Assembly: GCA_020059765.1 (NCBI GenBank)
Contig: JAGVBM010000416.1
Coordinates: 1-23,047 of the forward strand
DNA: 23,047 nucleotides
From: Bacillota bacterium
Lineage (GTDB): Bacteria; Bacillota; Bacilli; Tumebacillales; Effusibacillaceae
Direction of reading: 5' to 3'
Shown here: one piece after another, positions 10,668 to 18,379 of the stretch
Position numbering within the stretch: the first letter of the stretch is position 1
Layout of the letters: every line of letters starts with the position of its first letter
Made by a program: the position numbers and the translations under genes
Notes under the pieces: generated by a model
Database searches by the model: none
What the model was told of the DNA's origin: nothing
What the model saw: only the letters and a program-made list of their open reading frames with translations

Positions 10668-11291
10668 ATGAAAGGCATTTTGGGACGTAAATTGGGCATG
10701 ACCCAAGTATTTGCAGAAGATGGGAAAGTGGTTCCCGTCACGGTGATTGAAGCTGGTCCGTGTGTGGTTCTTCAAAAGAAAGAATTGCAAAATGACGGAT
10801 ATGAAGCCGTGCAGATCGGCTTTGCTGATAAAAAACGTGCAAACAAACCGGAAGCAGGCCATGCTTCGAAGGCTGGTACAGCGCCGAAGCGTTATGTTCG
10901 TGAAATTCGCGGCGTAGATCTCGGCACCTACGAAGTGGGTCAAGTATTGACGGCCGAAGTGTTTGCGTCAGGCGATGTGGTTGACGTTGTCGGAATTTCC
11001 AAAGGCAAGGGATTTGCCGGTGCGATTAAGCGCCACAACCAAGCTCGCGGTCCGATGGCTCACGGTTCTCGTTACCATCGTGGTCCCGGATCGCTCGGTT
11101 CGATCAATCCGAATCGCGTATTTAAAGGTCAAACGCTGCCGGGTCGTATGGGCGGAGAACGTGTAACCGTGCAAAATTTAGAAGTTGTGAAAGTGGACGT
11201 GGATCGTAACTTGTTGTTGGTTAAAGGATCAGTACCGGGTCCCAAAAATTCGTATGTAACGGTTAAAGCGGCTGTCAAAGCCGGGCAATAA
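10668..11291 (+). CDS. rplC: 50S ribosomal protein L3 (207 aa)
   Basis: L3 is an early assembly protein of the large subunit whose long loop reaches the peptidyl transferase centre. Signature features are the N-terminal MKGILGRKLGMTQVF, the central SKGKGFAGAIKRH (about residues 109-121), and the MAHGSRYHRGPGS and PGRMGGERVT blocks that make up the inward loop. The length matches B. subtilis L3 (209 aa). ATG 10668 follows TTAGGAGGTG with 6-7 bases spacing. It is the second gene of the S10 operon, 26 bases before rplD. Confidence 0.98.
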   Translation: MKGILGRKLGMTQVFAEDGKVVPVTVIEAGPCVVLQKKELQNDGYEAVQIGFADKKRANKPEAGHASKAGTAPKRYVREIRGVDLGTYEVGQVLTAEVFASGDVVDVVGISKGKGFAGAIKRHNQARGPMAHGSRYHRGPGSLGSINPNRVFKGQTLPGRMGGERVTVQNLEVVKVDVDRNLLLVKGSVPGPKNSYVTVKAAVKAGQ

Positions 11292-11317
11292 CTCGTTGGA
11301 GAAAGGAGGAAATGTTG

Positions 11318-11941
11318 ATGCCGAAAGTGCCTGTTCTTAATGTGGAAGGTCAGCAGGTTGGAGAAATTGAACTGGCCGAGTCTATTTTTGGAATTGAGCC
11401 GAACAAACATGTTCTGCACGAAGCGGTGGTTATGCAATTGGCGAGCCGTCGTCGCGGAACGCACGATGTAAAGAACCGTTCAGAAGTCAGAGGCGGCGGT
11501 CGCAAGCCGTGGCGGCAAAAAGGGACGGGTCGTGCTCGTCAGGGTTCCATTCGTGCGCCGCAATGGGTTGGCGGCGGAACCGTATTTGGTCCGACCCCGC
11601 GTTCTTACGCTTACAAATTGCCTAAAAAAGTTCGTCGTTTGGCGATTAAATCCGCACTGGCCGCAAAAGTCAACGAGAACGCAATCATTGTTCTCGATGC
11701 GTTGAATTTCGAAGCACCGAAAACCAAAGAGATGGTTCGTGTGCTGATGAATGTGAAAGCTGCAAACAAAGCTCTGATCGTAGGTTTGGACAAGGGTGGA
11801 AATGTGGAGCTTTCCGCGCGTAACATTCCTGGCGTGAAATACGTATCCGCAACCGGCATTAATGTATATGACCTGTTGAATCATGGTTCTTTGGTAATTA
11901 CCAGAGATGCGGTTGCAAAAGTGGAGGAGGTGTTCGCGTAA
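11318..11941 (+). CDS. rplD: 50S ribosomal protein L4 (207 aa)
   Basis: L4 binds 23S rRNA and its long loop lines the peptide exit tunnel near the macrolide site. The loop signature KNRSEVRGGGRKPWRQKGTG (about residues 53-72) and the following RARQGSIRAPQW are intact; the mature length equals B. subtilis L4. I choose ATG 11318 (MPKVPVLN) because GGAGG at 11305-11309 is 8 bases upstream; ATG 11312 would be only 2 bases from it. In E. coli L4 represses the S10 operon, but in Bacilli that activity is not general. The stop codon shares one base with the rplW start (TAATG), so translation of the two is likely coupled. Confidence 0.97.
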   Translation: MPKVPVLNVEGQQVGEIELAESIFGIEPNKHVLHEAVVMQLASRRRGTHDVKNRSEVRGGGRKPWRQKGTGRARQGSIRAPQWVGGGTVFGPTPRSYAYKLPKKVRRLAIKSALAAKVNENAIIVLDALNFEAPKTKEMVRVLMNVKAANKALIVGLDKGGNVELSARNIPGVKYVSATGINVYDLLNHGSLVITRDAVAKVEEVFA

Positions 11942-12231
11942 TGAAAAATCCACGTGATATTATCAAGCGCCCTGTCATTACCGAGCGCTCCACTGATCTG
12001 ATGGAACAGAACAAATTCACTTTTGAAGTCGCGTTGAAAGCCAACAAAACCGAAATTAAAAAAGCGGTGGAAGAAATCTTCGGCGTGAAAGTGGAAAAGG
12101 TGAACACGATGCGTGTTCCGGGCAAGCAAAAGCGTGTCGGCCGTCATTTGGGAACCACTTCCGAATGGAAAAAAGCGATTGTAACGCTCGCGTCTGATTC
12201 AAAGACCATCTCATTTTTTGAAGGGGCGTAA
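11941..12231 (+). CDS. rplW: 50S ribosomal protein L23 (96 aa)
   Basis: L23 sits at the tunnel exit and is the docking point for trigger factor and the signal recognition particle. The family pattern is clear: MKNPRDIIKRPVITERS at the start, NKTEIKKAVEEIFGVKVEKVNT in the middle and a C-terminal lysine-rich beta segment. The length is one residue more than B. subtilis L23. ATG 11941 overlaps the rplD stop by one base; the GGAGGAGG within the end of rplD (about 11923-11930) serves as ribosome binding site. Confidence 0.97.
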   Translation: MKNPRDIIKRPVITERSTDLMEQNKFTFEVALKANKTEIKKAVEEIFGVKVEKVNTMRVPGKQKRVGRHLGTTSEWKKAIVTLASDSKTISFFEGA

Positions 12232-12308
12232 AACTTCCCGTCAAAGTGAGTGAAGCTCAGAGAAGCATGGATTGAAGGAATACTCAAAAAGAAAAGGAGG
12301 GTATCATT

Positions 12309-13139
12309 GTGGGAATCAAAAAGTATAAACCCACGTCTCCGGGACGTCGTTTCATGTCGGTGTCGACGTTCGAAGAGATTACAACTGATCAACCCGAAAA
12401 ATCTCTCCTTGAGCCGCTTAAGAAAAATGCTGGTCGTAACAACCAAGGTAAGATTACGACTCGTCATCAAGGTGGCGGTCATAAGAGACAATATCGGATT
12501 ATCGATTTCAAACGGAATAAAGATGGAATTCCGGGTCGTGTAGCAACCATTGAATATGATCCGAACCGCTCGGCAAACATCGCTTTGATTCACTATGCAG
12601 ACGGGGAAAAACGCTACATTTTGGCACCGCTTGGACTGAAAGTCGGCGATACAATTTATTCTGGCGCCGATGCTGACATCAAGGTCGGCAATACACTGCC
12701 GTTGATCAACATTCCGGTTGGTACGGTGATTCACAACATTGAGTTGAAACCTGGCAAAGGCGGACAGTTGGCTCGCGCTGCCGGCGCAGAAGCTCAACTG
12801 TTGGCGAAAGAAGGGGAATACTGCCATGTTCGTTTGTCTTCCGGCGAAGTGCGCTTGATTCGTGCAGAGTGCCGTGCGACGATCGGACAAGTGGGAAATC
12901 TTGATCATGAGAATGTGAACATTGGGAAAGCCGGACGTTCTCGTTGGCTTGGCAAGCGCCCGACCGTTCGCGGGGTTGTCATGAACCCGAACGATCACCC
13001 GCATGGTGGCGGTGAAGGACGTGCTCCGATCGGACGCAAGTCTCCGTTGTCTCCTTGGGGCAAACCGACTCTTGGCAAGAAGACTCGCAAAAAGAACAAG
13101 CCTTCTAACAAGTATATTGTTCGTACTCGCAAGAAGTAA
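12309..13139 (+). CDS. rplB: 50S ribosomal protein L2 (276 aa)
   Basis: L2 is a universally conserved protein near the peptidyl transferase centre, needed for subunit association. The start is GTG 12309 (MGIKKYKPTSPGRR), with AAAAGGAGGG at 12292-12301 upstream. Family blocks are NQGKITTRHQGGGHKR (45-60) and NPNDHPHGGGEGR (226-238), with H230 corresponding to E. coli H229, a residue important for activity. The C-terminus is the usual lysine/arginine-rich tail ending RTRKK. Its length matches B. subtilis L2 (277 aa). The 77-base gap before it is longer than most in the operon but holds no convincing gene or structure. Confidence 0.98.
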   Translation: MGIKKYKPTSPGRRFMSVSTFEEITTDQPEKSLLEPLKKNAGRNNQGKITTRHQGGGHKRQYRIIDFKRNKDGIPGRVATIEYDPNRSANIALIHYADGEKRYILAPLGLKVGDTIYSGADADIKVGNTLPLINIPVGTVIHNIELKPGKGGQLARAAGAEAQLLAKEGEYCHVRLSSGEVRLIRAECRATIGQVGNLDHENVNIGKAGRSRWLGKRPTVRGVVMNPNDHPHGGGEGRAPIGRKSPLSPWGKPTLGKKTRKKNKPSNKYIVRTRKK

Positions 13140-13171
13140 TGATTAAGCTGGGTCTGAAGGGAGGTAGCTAA

Positions 13172-13450
13172 ATGGGACGTTCGCTTAAGAAAGGGCCGTT
13201 TGTTGACGATCATCTGATGACGAAAGTTGAATCGATGAACGCAAGCGGAGATAAAAAGGTAATTAAAACTTGGTCTCGTCGTTCCACCATTTTCCCGCAG
13301 TTCGTGGGCCACACATTCGCAGTGTATGACGGCCGCAAACACGTTCCTGTATATGTAACGGAAGATATGGTGGGCCATAAGCTCGGTGAGTTCGCGCCTA
13401 CCCGCACGTATAAGGGTCACGCTGGTGACGAAAAAGCGTCTCGCCGGTAA
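13172..13450 (+). CDS. rpsS: 30S ribosomal protein S19 (92 aa)
   Basis: S19 lies in the head of the small subunit, pairs with S13 and contributes to an intersubunit bridge. MGRSLKKGPFVDDHL at the N-terminus and WSRRSTIFPQFVGHTFAVYD in the middle are diagnostic, and the GHKLGEFAPTRTYKGH segment near the end completes the family pattern. The length equals B. subtilis S19. GGGAGGT precedes ATG 13172 closely. It lies 32 bases after rplB and 30 before rplV. Confidence 0.98.
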   Translation: MGRSLKKGPFVDDHLMTKVESMNASGDKKVIKTWSRRSTIFPQFVGHTFAVYDGRKHVPVYVTEDMVGHKLGEFAPTRTYKGHAGDEKASRR

Positions 13451-13480
13451 TTGAGTTCCGGATAGAGAGGAGGTTTCATG

Positions 13481-13813
13481 ATGGAAGCCAAAGCAATAGC
13501 ACGATATGTTCGCATAGCACCGCGAAAAGTGCGTTTGGTTGTTGATCTGATTCGCGGAAAGAAAGTCGGTGAAGCGATTGCGATTTTGAAACACACACCG
13601 AATGTTTCTTCCGAAGTGATTGAAAAAGTGTTGCAATCGGCCATCGCAAATGCTGATCACAACTTCAATATGGATATTGACAATTTGATTGTAAGCCAAA
13701 TTTTTGTTGATCAAGGACCGACCTTGAAGCGGTTTCGGCCGCGTGCGCAAGGACGGGCAACGCGGATTCACAAGCGCACCAGCCACATTACGGTGGTAGT
13801 CAGTGAAAAGTAA
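13481..13813 (+). CDS. rplV: 50S ribosomal protein L22 (110 aa)
   Basis: L22 contacts all domains of 23S rRNA, and its beta-hairpin lines the exit tunnel, where mutations can affect macrolide action. The start of the mature sequence, MEAKAIARYVRIAPRKVRL, matches B. subtilis MQAKAVAR. Two ATG codons occur in tandem (13478 and 13481); I choose 13481 because AGGAGG at 13468-13473 is 7 bases away and homologues begin there, but 13478 would add only one methionine. The tunnel hairpin region GPTLKRFRPRAQGRATRIHKR (residues about 79-99) is intact. Confidence 0.95.
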   Translation: MEAKAIARYVRIAPRKVRLVVDLIRGKKVGEAIAILKHTPNVSSEVIEKVLQSAIANADHNFNMDIDNLIVSQIFVDQGPTLKRFRPRAQGRATRIHKRTSHITVVVSEK

Positions 13814-13827
13814 GGAGGGATTAACGG

Positions 13828-14499
13828 ATGGGACAAAAGGTCAACCCCGTAGGTCTTCGAGTCGGCATCATTCGTGACTGGGAATCGAAGTGGTTCGCGA
13901 ATAAAAAAGAATACACCGAACTCCTGCACGAAGACATCAAGGTTCGTGACTACGTATTAAATCGTTTGAAAGACGCGTCTGTTTCGTCTGTTGAAATTGA
14001 ACGGGCTGCGAACCGTGTCAACGTAAACATTCATACGGCGAAGCCGGGAATGGTAATTGGCAAGGGTGGTACCGAAGTGGATGCACTTCGCAATCAGCTC
14101 AGCAGCATGACGGGCAAACGCGTGCATATCAATATCACGGAAATCAAAGCTCCTGAACTGAATGCCCAACTCGTGGCGGACGGTATTGCACAGCAGCTGG
14201 AGCGCCGCGTGGCATTTCGTCGTGCGATGAAACAATCGATTCAACGCACCATGCGTGCAGGGGCAAAAGGAATTAAAGTCCAAGTATCCGGTCGTCTGGC
14301 TGGTGCTGAAATTGCTCGTACAGAAGGATATTCTGAAGGTACCGTACCGCTTCATACATTGCGCGCAGACATCGATTACGCAACTTCTGAAGCTCACACC
14401 ACTTACGGACGTATCGGTGTGAAAGTGTGGATCTATCGCGGACAGGTACTTCCGACAAAAGGTGGCCGCAAAGCTGCTGTTGAAGAAGGGGGTAAATAA
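13828..14499 (+). CDS. rpsC: 30S ribosomal protein S3 (223 aa)
   Basis: S3 forms part of the mRNA entry channel of the small subunit. MGQKVNPVGLRVGIIRDW is the classic N-terminus. A type II KH domain carries the GxxG loop as GKGG (residues 78-81, within MVIGKGGTEV). The C-terminal domain has RAGAKGIKVQVSGRL and the GRIGVKVWIYRGQVLP block. It is slightly longer than B. subtilis S3 (218 aa). AAGGAGGG precedes ATG 13828 by about 8 bases and overlaps the rplV stop. The gap to rplP is only 3 bases. Confidence 0.98.
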   Translation: MGQKVNPVGLRVGIIRDWESKWFANKKEYTELLHEDIKVRDYVLNRLKDASVSSVEIERAANRVNVNIHTAKPGMVIGKGGTEVDALRNQLSSMTGKRVHINITEIKAPELNAQLVADGIAQQLERRVAFRRAMKQSIQRTMRAGAKGIKVQVSGRLAGAEIARTEGYSEGTVPLHTLRADIDYATSEAHTTYGRIGVKVWIYRGQVLPTKGGRKAAVEEGGK

Positions 14500-14502
14500 G
14501 CC

Positions 14503-14940
14503 ATGTTGATGCCAAAGCGCGTAAAACATCGTAAACCGCATCGCCCGAGAAATTTGGGCGGCAAGTCGAAGGCTGGCAACGAAGTAACCTTTGGCGAATA
14601 CGGACTTCAAGCCCTCGAACCTGGTTGGATCACAAACCGTCAAATTGAAGCGGCTCGTATTGCAATGACACGTTATATCCGTCGCGGCGGTAAAGTATGG
14701 ATCAAGATTTTTCCGTCGATTGCAATCACCGCGAAACCGGCTGAAGTTCGGATGGGTTCCGGGAAAGGCTCTCCTGAAAAATGGGTTGCTGTTGTAAAAC
14801 CGGGCCGCATCATGTTTGAATTGGCAGGCGTTAGTGAAGAAGTGGCGCGTGAAGCGATGCGTCTCGCGATGCACAAACTGCCTGTAAAGTGCAAGTTTGT
14901 AAAACGTGAAGAAATGGGTGGTGAGGCAAATGAAAGTTAA
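14503..14940 (+). CDS. rplP: 50S ribosomal protein L16 (145 aa)
   Basis: L16 organises the A-site side of the large subunit and is needed late in assembly. The start MLMPKRVKHRKPHR parallels B. subtilis MLLPKRVK, so ATG 14503 is preferred to the in-frame ATG 14509; GGGGGT at 14488-14493 lies 9 bases upstream, inside the end of rpsC. The block ITNRQIEAARIAMTRYIRRG (44-63) and GKGSPEKWVAVVKPGR (about 89-104) identify the family. Its last 11 bases overlap rpmC, suggesting translational coupling. Confidence 0.97.
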   Translation: MLMPKRVKHRKPHRPRNLGGKSKAGNEVTFGEYGLQALEPGWITNRQIEAARIAMTRYIRRGGKVWIKIFPSIAITAKPAEVRMGSGKGSPEKWVAVVKPGRIMFELAGVSEEVAREAMRLAMHKLPVKCKFVKREEMGGEANES

Positions 14941-15127
14941 TGATCTTCGTGACTTGTCCACCGCGGAAATTGAAAATAAAGTCAACGTATTAAAAGAAGA
15001 GTTGTTTAATCTGCGTTTCCAACTGGCTACGGGGCAACTTGAAAATCCGATGCGGATTCGGGAAGTTCGGAAAGATATTGCCCGCGCTAAGACGATCCTC
15101 AGAGAACGGGAACTCGGTATTGGTTAA
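14930..15127 (+). CDS. rpmC: 50S ribosomal protein L29 (65 aa)
   Basis: L29 is a small two-helix protein beside L23 at the exit tunnel. The start is ATG 14930 (MKVNDLRDLSTAEIENK), preceded by GGTGGTGAGG inside the rplP end; an upstream in-frame ATG at 14906 would add eight residues not found in the family. The block LKEELFNLRFQLATGQLENP (29-48) is nearly invariant in Firmicutes. Length matches B. subtilis L29 (66 aa). It overlaps rplP by 11 bases in a different frame. Confidence 0.96.
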   Translation: MKVNDLRDLSTAEIENKVNVLKEELFNLRFQLATGQLENPMRIREVRKDIARAKTILRERELGIG

Positions 15128-15151
15128 TCCGCTGACGGAAGGAGGATAACG

Positions 15152-15418
15152 ATGAGCGTAGAACGTAATTACCGGAAAGTCCGCGTTGGAAAAGTTGTTT
15201 CCGACAAGATGGATAAAACGATTGTGGTGGCTGTTGAGCAAAACAAGAAGCATCCGCTTTACGGAAAGAGTATGAAGATGACCCAAAAGTTCAAAGCTCA
15301 TGATGAAAATAACACGGCTCAAGTTGGCGATATCGTGAAAATCATGGAAACCCGTCCGCTGTCGAAAGATAAGCGCTGGCGTCTGGTTGAAGTGGTTGAA
15401 AAAGCCGTGATCTTGTAA
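15152..15418 (+). CDS. rpsQ: 30S ribosomal protein S17 (88 aa)
   Basis: S17 is an early-binding OB-fold protein of the small subunit body. The OB-fold is visible as RKVRVGKVVSDKMDKTIVVAV (residues 8-28) and VGDIVKIMETRPLSKDKRWR (58-77). The length is typical (B. subtilis 87 aa). GGAGGATAACG precedes ATG 15152. It is the last gene of the S10 set; rplN follows after 18 bases without a terminator, so S10 and spc genes are continuous. Confidence 0.97.
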   Translation: MSVERNYRKVRVGKVVSDKMDKTIVVAVEQNKKHPLYGKSMKMTQKFKAHDENNTAQVGDIVKIMETRPLSKDKRWRLVEVVEKAVIL

Positions 15419-15436
15419 TCGGAAGGAGGTACTTCC

Positions 15437-15805
15437 ATGATTCAACCGCAAACTCGACTTGCTGTGGCTGACAACTCCGGTGCAAAGGAAATCATGTGCT
15501 TCCGTGTTCTCGGCGGTTCCAATCGCCGTTCTGCGAACATCGGGGATATCATCGTTGCTTCTGTGAAGAGCGCAACACCCGGGGGCGTTGTCAAAAAAGG
15601 TGACGTAGTAAAAGCAGTTATCGTTCGTTCAAAACGTGGAGTTCGCCGTGAAGACGGATCTTATATTCGTTTTGATGAAAATGCGGCTGTCATCATCAAG
15701 GATGACAAGAGCCCGCGCGGTACACGTATCTTCGGGCCGGTCGCCCGCGAGCTGCGTGAAAAAGATTTTATGAAAATCATCTCTTTGGCTCCCGAAGTAC
15801 TGTAA
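15437..15805 (+). CDS. rplN: 50S ribosomal protein L14 (122 aa)
   Basis: L14 sits at the subunit interface, where it forms bridges with 16S rRNA and is the binding target of the silencing factor RsfS. The sequence starts MIQPQTRLAVADNSGAKEIM, and GVRREDGSYIRFDENAAVII (residues about 68-87) with the ending FMKIISLAPEVL is diagnostic. Length equals B. subtilis L14. GGAAGGAGGT precedes ATG 15437 by about 7 bases. It begins the spc gene group. Confidence 0.98.
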   Translation: MIQPQTRLAVADNSGAKEIMCFRVLGGSNRRSANIGDIIVASVKSATPGGVVKKGDVVKAVIVRSKRGVRREDGSYIRFDENAAVIIKDDKSPRGTRIFGPVARELREKDFMKIISLAPEVL

Positions 15806-15844
15806 GAGTCGAAAGAGGGTATCGCATCCGAGGAGGTGTGCTGG

Positions 15845-16174
15845 ATGTCCAAAGCAAAGCTGCATGTTCGAAAAGGTGATCAAGTCGTTGTGATCGCCGG
15901 TAAAGATAAAGGGAAAAAAGGTCAGATTCTGGAAGCGTACCCGTCCGAAGGTCGCGTGTTGGTTGAGGGCGTGAATATGATCAAGCGTCATACCCGTCCC
16001 AACCAAGCGCATCCGCAAGGCGGCGTCATTGAGCGTGAAGCGCCGATTCACGCGTCGAACGTTATGGTTGTCGATCCGAAGAGCGGGGAGCCGACCCGTA
16101 CAGGGAAGAAAATCCTGAAAGACGGCACGAAAGTTCGGTACGCAAAAAAATCTGGTGAAATCCTTGACAAGTAG
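15845..16174 (+). CDS. rplX: 50S ribosomal protein L24 (109 aa)
   Basis: L24 initiates large-subunit assembly and lies near the tunnel exit. A KOW motif is visible at residues about 8-27 (KGDQVVVIAGKDKGKKGQIL). I choose ATG 15845 (MSKAKLHVRKGD) because AGGAGGTG at 15831-15838 is the ribosome binding site; an upstream in-frame GTG at 15836 lies inside it. It is slightly longer than B. subtilis L24 (103 aa). The C-terminal part keeps SNVMVVDPKSGEPTR and a short lysine-rich end. Confidence 0.96.
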   Translation: MSKAKLHVRKGDQVVVIAGKDKGKKGQILEAYPSEGRVLVEGVNMIKRHTRPNQAHPQGGVIEREAPIHASNVMVVDPKSGEPTRTGKKILKDGTKVRYAKKSGEILDK

Positions 16175-16200
16175 CCAGGTGACGAAAGGAGGTTTTCTCG

Positions 16201-16743
16201 TTGGCACGCATGGATGAACAATATAAAAAAGATGTTGTTCCTGCCTTGATGCAGAAATTTAATTATAAAAGCGTAATGCAGGTTCCCAAAGTGGAAAAGA
16301 TTGTTGTGAACGTCGGACTTGGTGAAGCGATTCAGAACGCGAAAGCACTTGATGCGGCTGTTGAGGACATTGCGCAAATCACGGGTCAAAAGCCGGTTAT
16401 CACTCGCGCGAAGAAATCGATTGCCGGTTTTAAACTGCGTGAAGGAATGCCGATCGGTGTAAAAGTGACGCTGCGCGGAGAGCGCATGTATCACTTCATG
16501 GATAAACTGTTTAACGTTGCACTGCCGCGAGTTCGTGACTTCCGCGGTGTGTCGGCAAAAGCATTTGACGGTCGCGGGAACTACACGCTGGGTCTGAAAG
16601 AACAGTTGATTTTCCCGGAAATTGAGTACGACAAGATTGATACAGTTCGCGGTATGGACATTGTGTTTGTCACCACTGCAAATTCTGATGAAGAAGCGCG
16701 TGAATTGCTTACACAACTCGGAATGCCGTTCCGTCAGTCGTAA
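16201..16743 (+). CDS. rplE: 50S ribosomal protein L5 (180 aa)
   Basis: L5 binds 5S rRNA and contacts the small-subunit head. The start is TTG 16201: AAAGGAGGT at 16185-16193 is 7-8 bases upstream and the resulting MARMDEQYKKDVVPALMQKF lines up with the B. subtilis N-terminus. Conserved blocks are GQKPVITRAKKSIAGFKLR and RDFRGVSAKAFDGRGNYTLG, with TVRGMDIVFVTTA near the end. The length is one residue more than in B. subtilis. The downstream in-frame ATG at 16210 is too far from the ribosome binding site to be preferred. Confidence 0.97.
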   Translation: MARMDEQYKKDVVPALMQKFNYKSVMQVPKVEKIVVNVGLGEAIQNAKALDAAVEDIAQITGQKPVITRAKKSIAGFKLREGMPIGVKVTLRGERMYHFMDKLFNVALPRVRDFRGVSAKAFDGRGNYTLGLKEQLIFPEIEYDKIDTVRGMDIVFVTTANSDEEARELLTQLGMPFRQS

Positions 16744-16775
16744 ATTGGAGCAAAAGCAAAGGGAGGTACTAATCA

Positions 16776-16961
16776 ATGGCAAAGAAGTCCATGATCGCCA
16801 AGTCCCAGCGGAAGCCCAAATTTAGCACGCGAGCTTATACGCGTTGCCGTATCTGCGGACGTCCGCATTCCGTACTGCGGAAATTCGGAATGTGCCGGAT
16901 TTGCTTCCGTGAACTTGCCTATAAGGGACAACTTCCTGGCGTGAAAAAAGCCAGCTGGTAA
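16776..16961 (+). CDS. rpsN: 30S ribosomal protein S14, zinc-binding type (61 aa)
   Basis: This is the short, zinc-ribbon form of S14 found in the spc operon of Firmicutes (also called type Z). The zinc ligands are C24, C27, C40 and C43, in TRCRICGRP and GMCRICFREL. The mature length of 61 aa matches B. subtilis RpsZ/RpsNA. S14 helps place S3 and S10 in the head late in small-subunit assembly. GGGAGGT precedes ATG 16776. Bacilli often carry a zinc-independent S14 paralogue elsewhere, induced by zinc starvation; none is in this window. Confidence 0.97.
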   Translation: MAKKSMIAKSQRKPKFSTRAYTRCRICGRPHSVLRKFGMCRICFRELAYKGQLPGVKKASW

Positions 16962-16990
16962 TAATGAGCTTAGGAAGGAGGTAGTCAGTT

Positions 16991-17389
16991 ATGGTTATGA
17001 CTGATCCGATTGCAGACATGCTTACCCGCATTCGCAATGCGAATATGGTGGGTCATGAGAAAGTGGAAATCCCCGGATCGAACGTAAAACGTCAGATCGC
17101 TGATATCCTGAAGCGTGAAGGATTCATCCGTGATGCTGAATTTATTCCGGACAACAAACAGGGGACCATTCGTGTATTCTTGAAATACGGTTCGAACAAC
17201 GAACGTGTAATTACCGGCTTGAAGCGAATTTCAAAGCCCGGATTGCGAGTATATGCAAAGCGTGAACAGATTCCCCGCGTGCTTGGCGGTCTTGGAATCG
17301 CAATCCTGTCCACATCCCAAGGATTGATGACGGATAAAGACGCGCGCCGTTCGCAAGTTGGCGGCGAAGTAATTTGCTACGTTTGGTAA
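16991..17389 (+). CDS. rpsH: 30S ribosomal protein S8 (132 aa)
   Basis: S8 binds helix 21 of 16S rRNA early in assembly and is the autogenous repressor of the spc operon in E. coli. MVMTDPIADMLTRIRNAN is the standard N-terminus, which supports ATG 16991 over the in-frame ATG at 16997. The C-terminal motif AILSTSQGLMTDKDARR and the ending GEVICYVW are intact. Its length equals B. subtilis S8. GGAAGGAGGT precedes the start. I saw no obvious mimic of the S8 rRNA site in the upstream spacers. Confidence 0.98.
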   Translation: MVMTDPIADMLTRIRNANMVGHEKVEIPGSNVKRQIADILKREGFIRDAEFIPDNKQGTIRVFLKYGSNNERVITGLKRISKPGLRVYAKREQIPRVLGGLGIAILSTSQGLMTDKDARRSQVGGEVICYVW

Positions 17390-17415
17390 TCTCAACGAGA
17401 TTGGAGGTGTGACGA

Positions 17416-17955
17416 ATGTCTCGTATTGGAAAGAAACCGATCGCTATCCCGGATGGCGTTGAGGTGAAATACGAAAACGGTATGATCACTGTAAAGGGTC
17501 CGAAAGGGACTTTGGCACGTGAACTGCATAAGGAAATGATCGTGAAGCAAGAGGACAATCAATTGATTATCGAGCGTCCTTCGGACAATAAGCTCCACCG
17601 CAGCTTGCACGGAACGACTCGTTCTGTTGTCAACAACATGGTGGAAGGGGTTACCAAAGGGTTTGAGAAAACACTGGAGCTGGTTGGGGTTGGTTACCGT
17701 GCGGCAAAATCCGGCAACAAAGTGACCTTGTCTCTGGGATTCTCTCATCCGGTTGAAATCGTTCCTGAAGAGGGAATTGAAATCGACGTACCGAGCACCA
17801 ACAAGCTTGTGGTGAAAGGGATCAATAAAGAACAAGTCGGAGCGGTGGCTGCCAAGATTCGTTCGATTCGTGAACCTGAGCCTTACAAAGGCAAAGGAGT
17901 TAGGTACGAAAACGAAGTTATTCGACGCAAAGTCGGAAAGACTGGTAAGAAATAG
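17416..17955 (+). CDS. rplF: 50S ribosomal protein L6 (179 aa)
   Basis: L6 lies near the sarcin-ricin loop and the factor-binding site of the large subunit, and is required for late assembly. It consists of two similar domains. The first begins MSRIGKKPIAIPDGVEVKYE; the second carries the C-terminal signature EPEPYKGKGVRYENEVIRRK (residues about 154-173). Length equals B. subtilis L6. GGAGGTGTG precedes ATG 17416. The 36-base gap to rplR contains no evident structure. Confidence 0.98.
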   Translation: MSRIGKKPIAIPDGVEVKYENGMITVKGPKGTLARELHKEMIVKQEDNQLIIERPSDNKLHRSLHGTTRSVVNNMVEGVTKGFEKTLELVGVGYRAAKSGNKVTLSLGFSHPVEIVPEEGIEIDVPSTNKLVVKGINKEQVGAVAAKIRSIREPEPYKGKGVRYENEVIRRKVGKTGKK

Positions 17956-17991
17956 AAATAACCAGCTTGCAGCTTGAAGGGAGTGAAATGA

Positions 17992-18360
17992 ATGATCACC
18001 AAAGCCAACAAAAATCTTGCACGGAAACGTCGTCATTTTCGGGTGCGGAAAAAAGTGTTCGGTACGGCAGAACGTCCTCGTTTGAACGTATTCCGTTCCA
18101 ATAAACACATTTACGCTCAATTGATCGATGATACAAAGGGTGTTACGTTGGTTACGGCTTCAACCGTAGATCCGGAATTGCGGGAACAGGTTGAACACGG
18201 CGGTAATATCGATGCGGCTCAAAAGGTCGGTGAACTGGTAGCAAAACGCGCGCTCGAAAATGGTTACAAATCGGTTGTTTTCGACCGCGGCGGATATCTG
18301 TATCATGGGCGGCTTCAAGCATTGGCAGACGCTGCCCGCGAAGCGGGACTCGAATTCTAA
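17992..18360 (+). CDS. rplR: 50S ribosomal protein L18 (122 aa)
   Basis: L18 binds 5S rRNA together with L5 and brings it into the central protuberance. After a basic N-terminal arm (MITKANKNLARKRRHFRVRK) comes the family core ERPRLNVFRSNKHIYAQLID and the C-terminal VFDRGGYLYHGRLQALADAA. It is two residues longer than B. subtilis L18. AAGGGAGTG precedes ATG 17992; another ATG at 17988 is out of frame. Confidence 0.97.
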   Translation: MITKANKNLARKRRHFRVRKKVFGTAERPRLNVFRSNKHIYAQLIDDTKGVTLVTASTVDPELREQVEHGGNIDAAQKVGELVAKRALENGYKSVVFDRGGYLYHGRLQALADAAREAGLEF

Positions 18361-18379
18361 ACGCGAAGGAGGGAACTAC

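Noticed and set aside
12232..12308. The 77-base rplW-rplB gap with an open frame from GTG 12250.
   Set aside because: The frame runs into rplB out of phase and matches nothing. Only a weak TGAG/CTCA pairing is visible. I see nothing else in the gap.
15836..15844. GTG 15836 as an alternative rplX start.
   Set aside because: It lies inside the AGGAGGTG ribosome binding site and would add residues not found in L24.
16164..16169. TTGACA at the end of rplX as a possible internal promoter for rplE.
   Set aside because: At the right distance (from 16187) the sequence is AGGAGG, the rplE ribosome binding site, with no -10-like hexamer.
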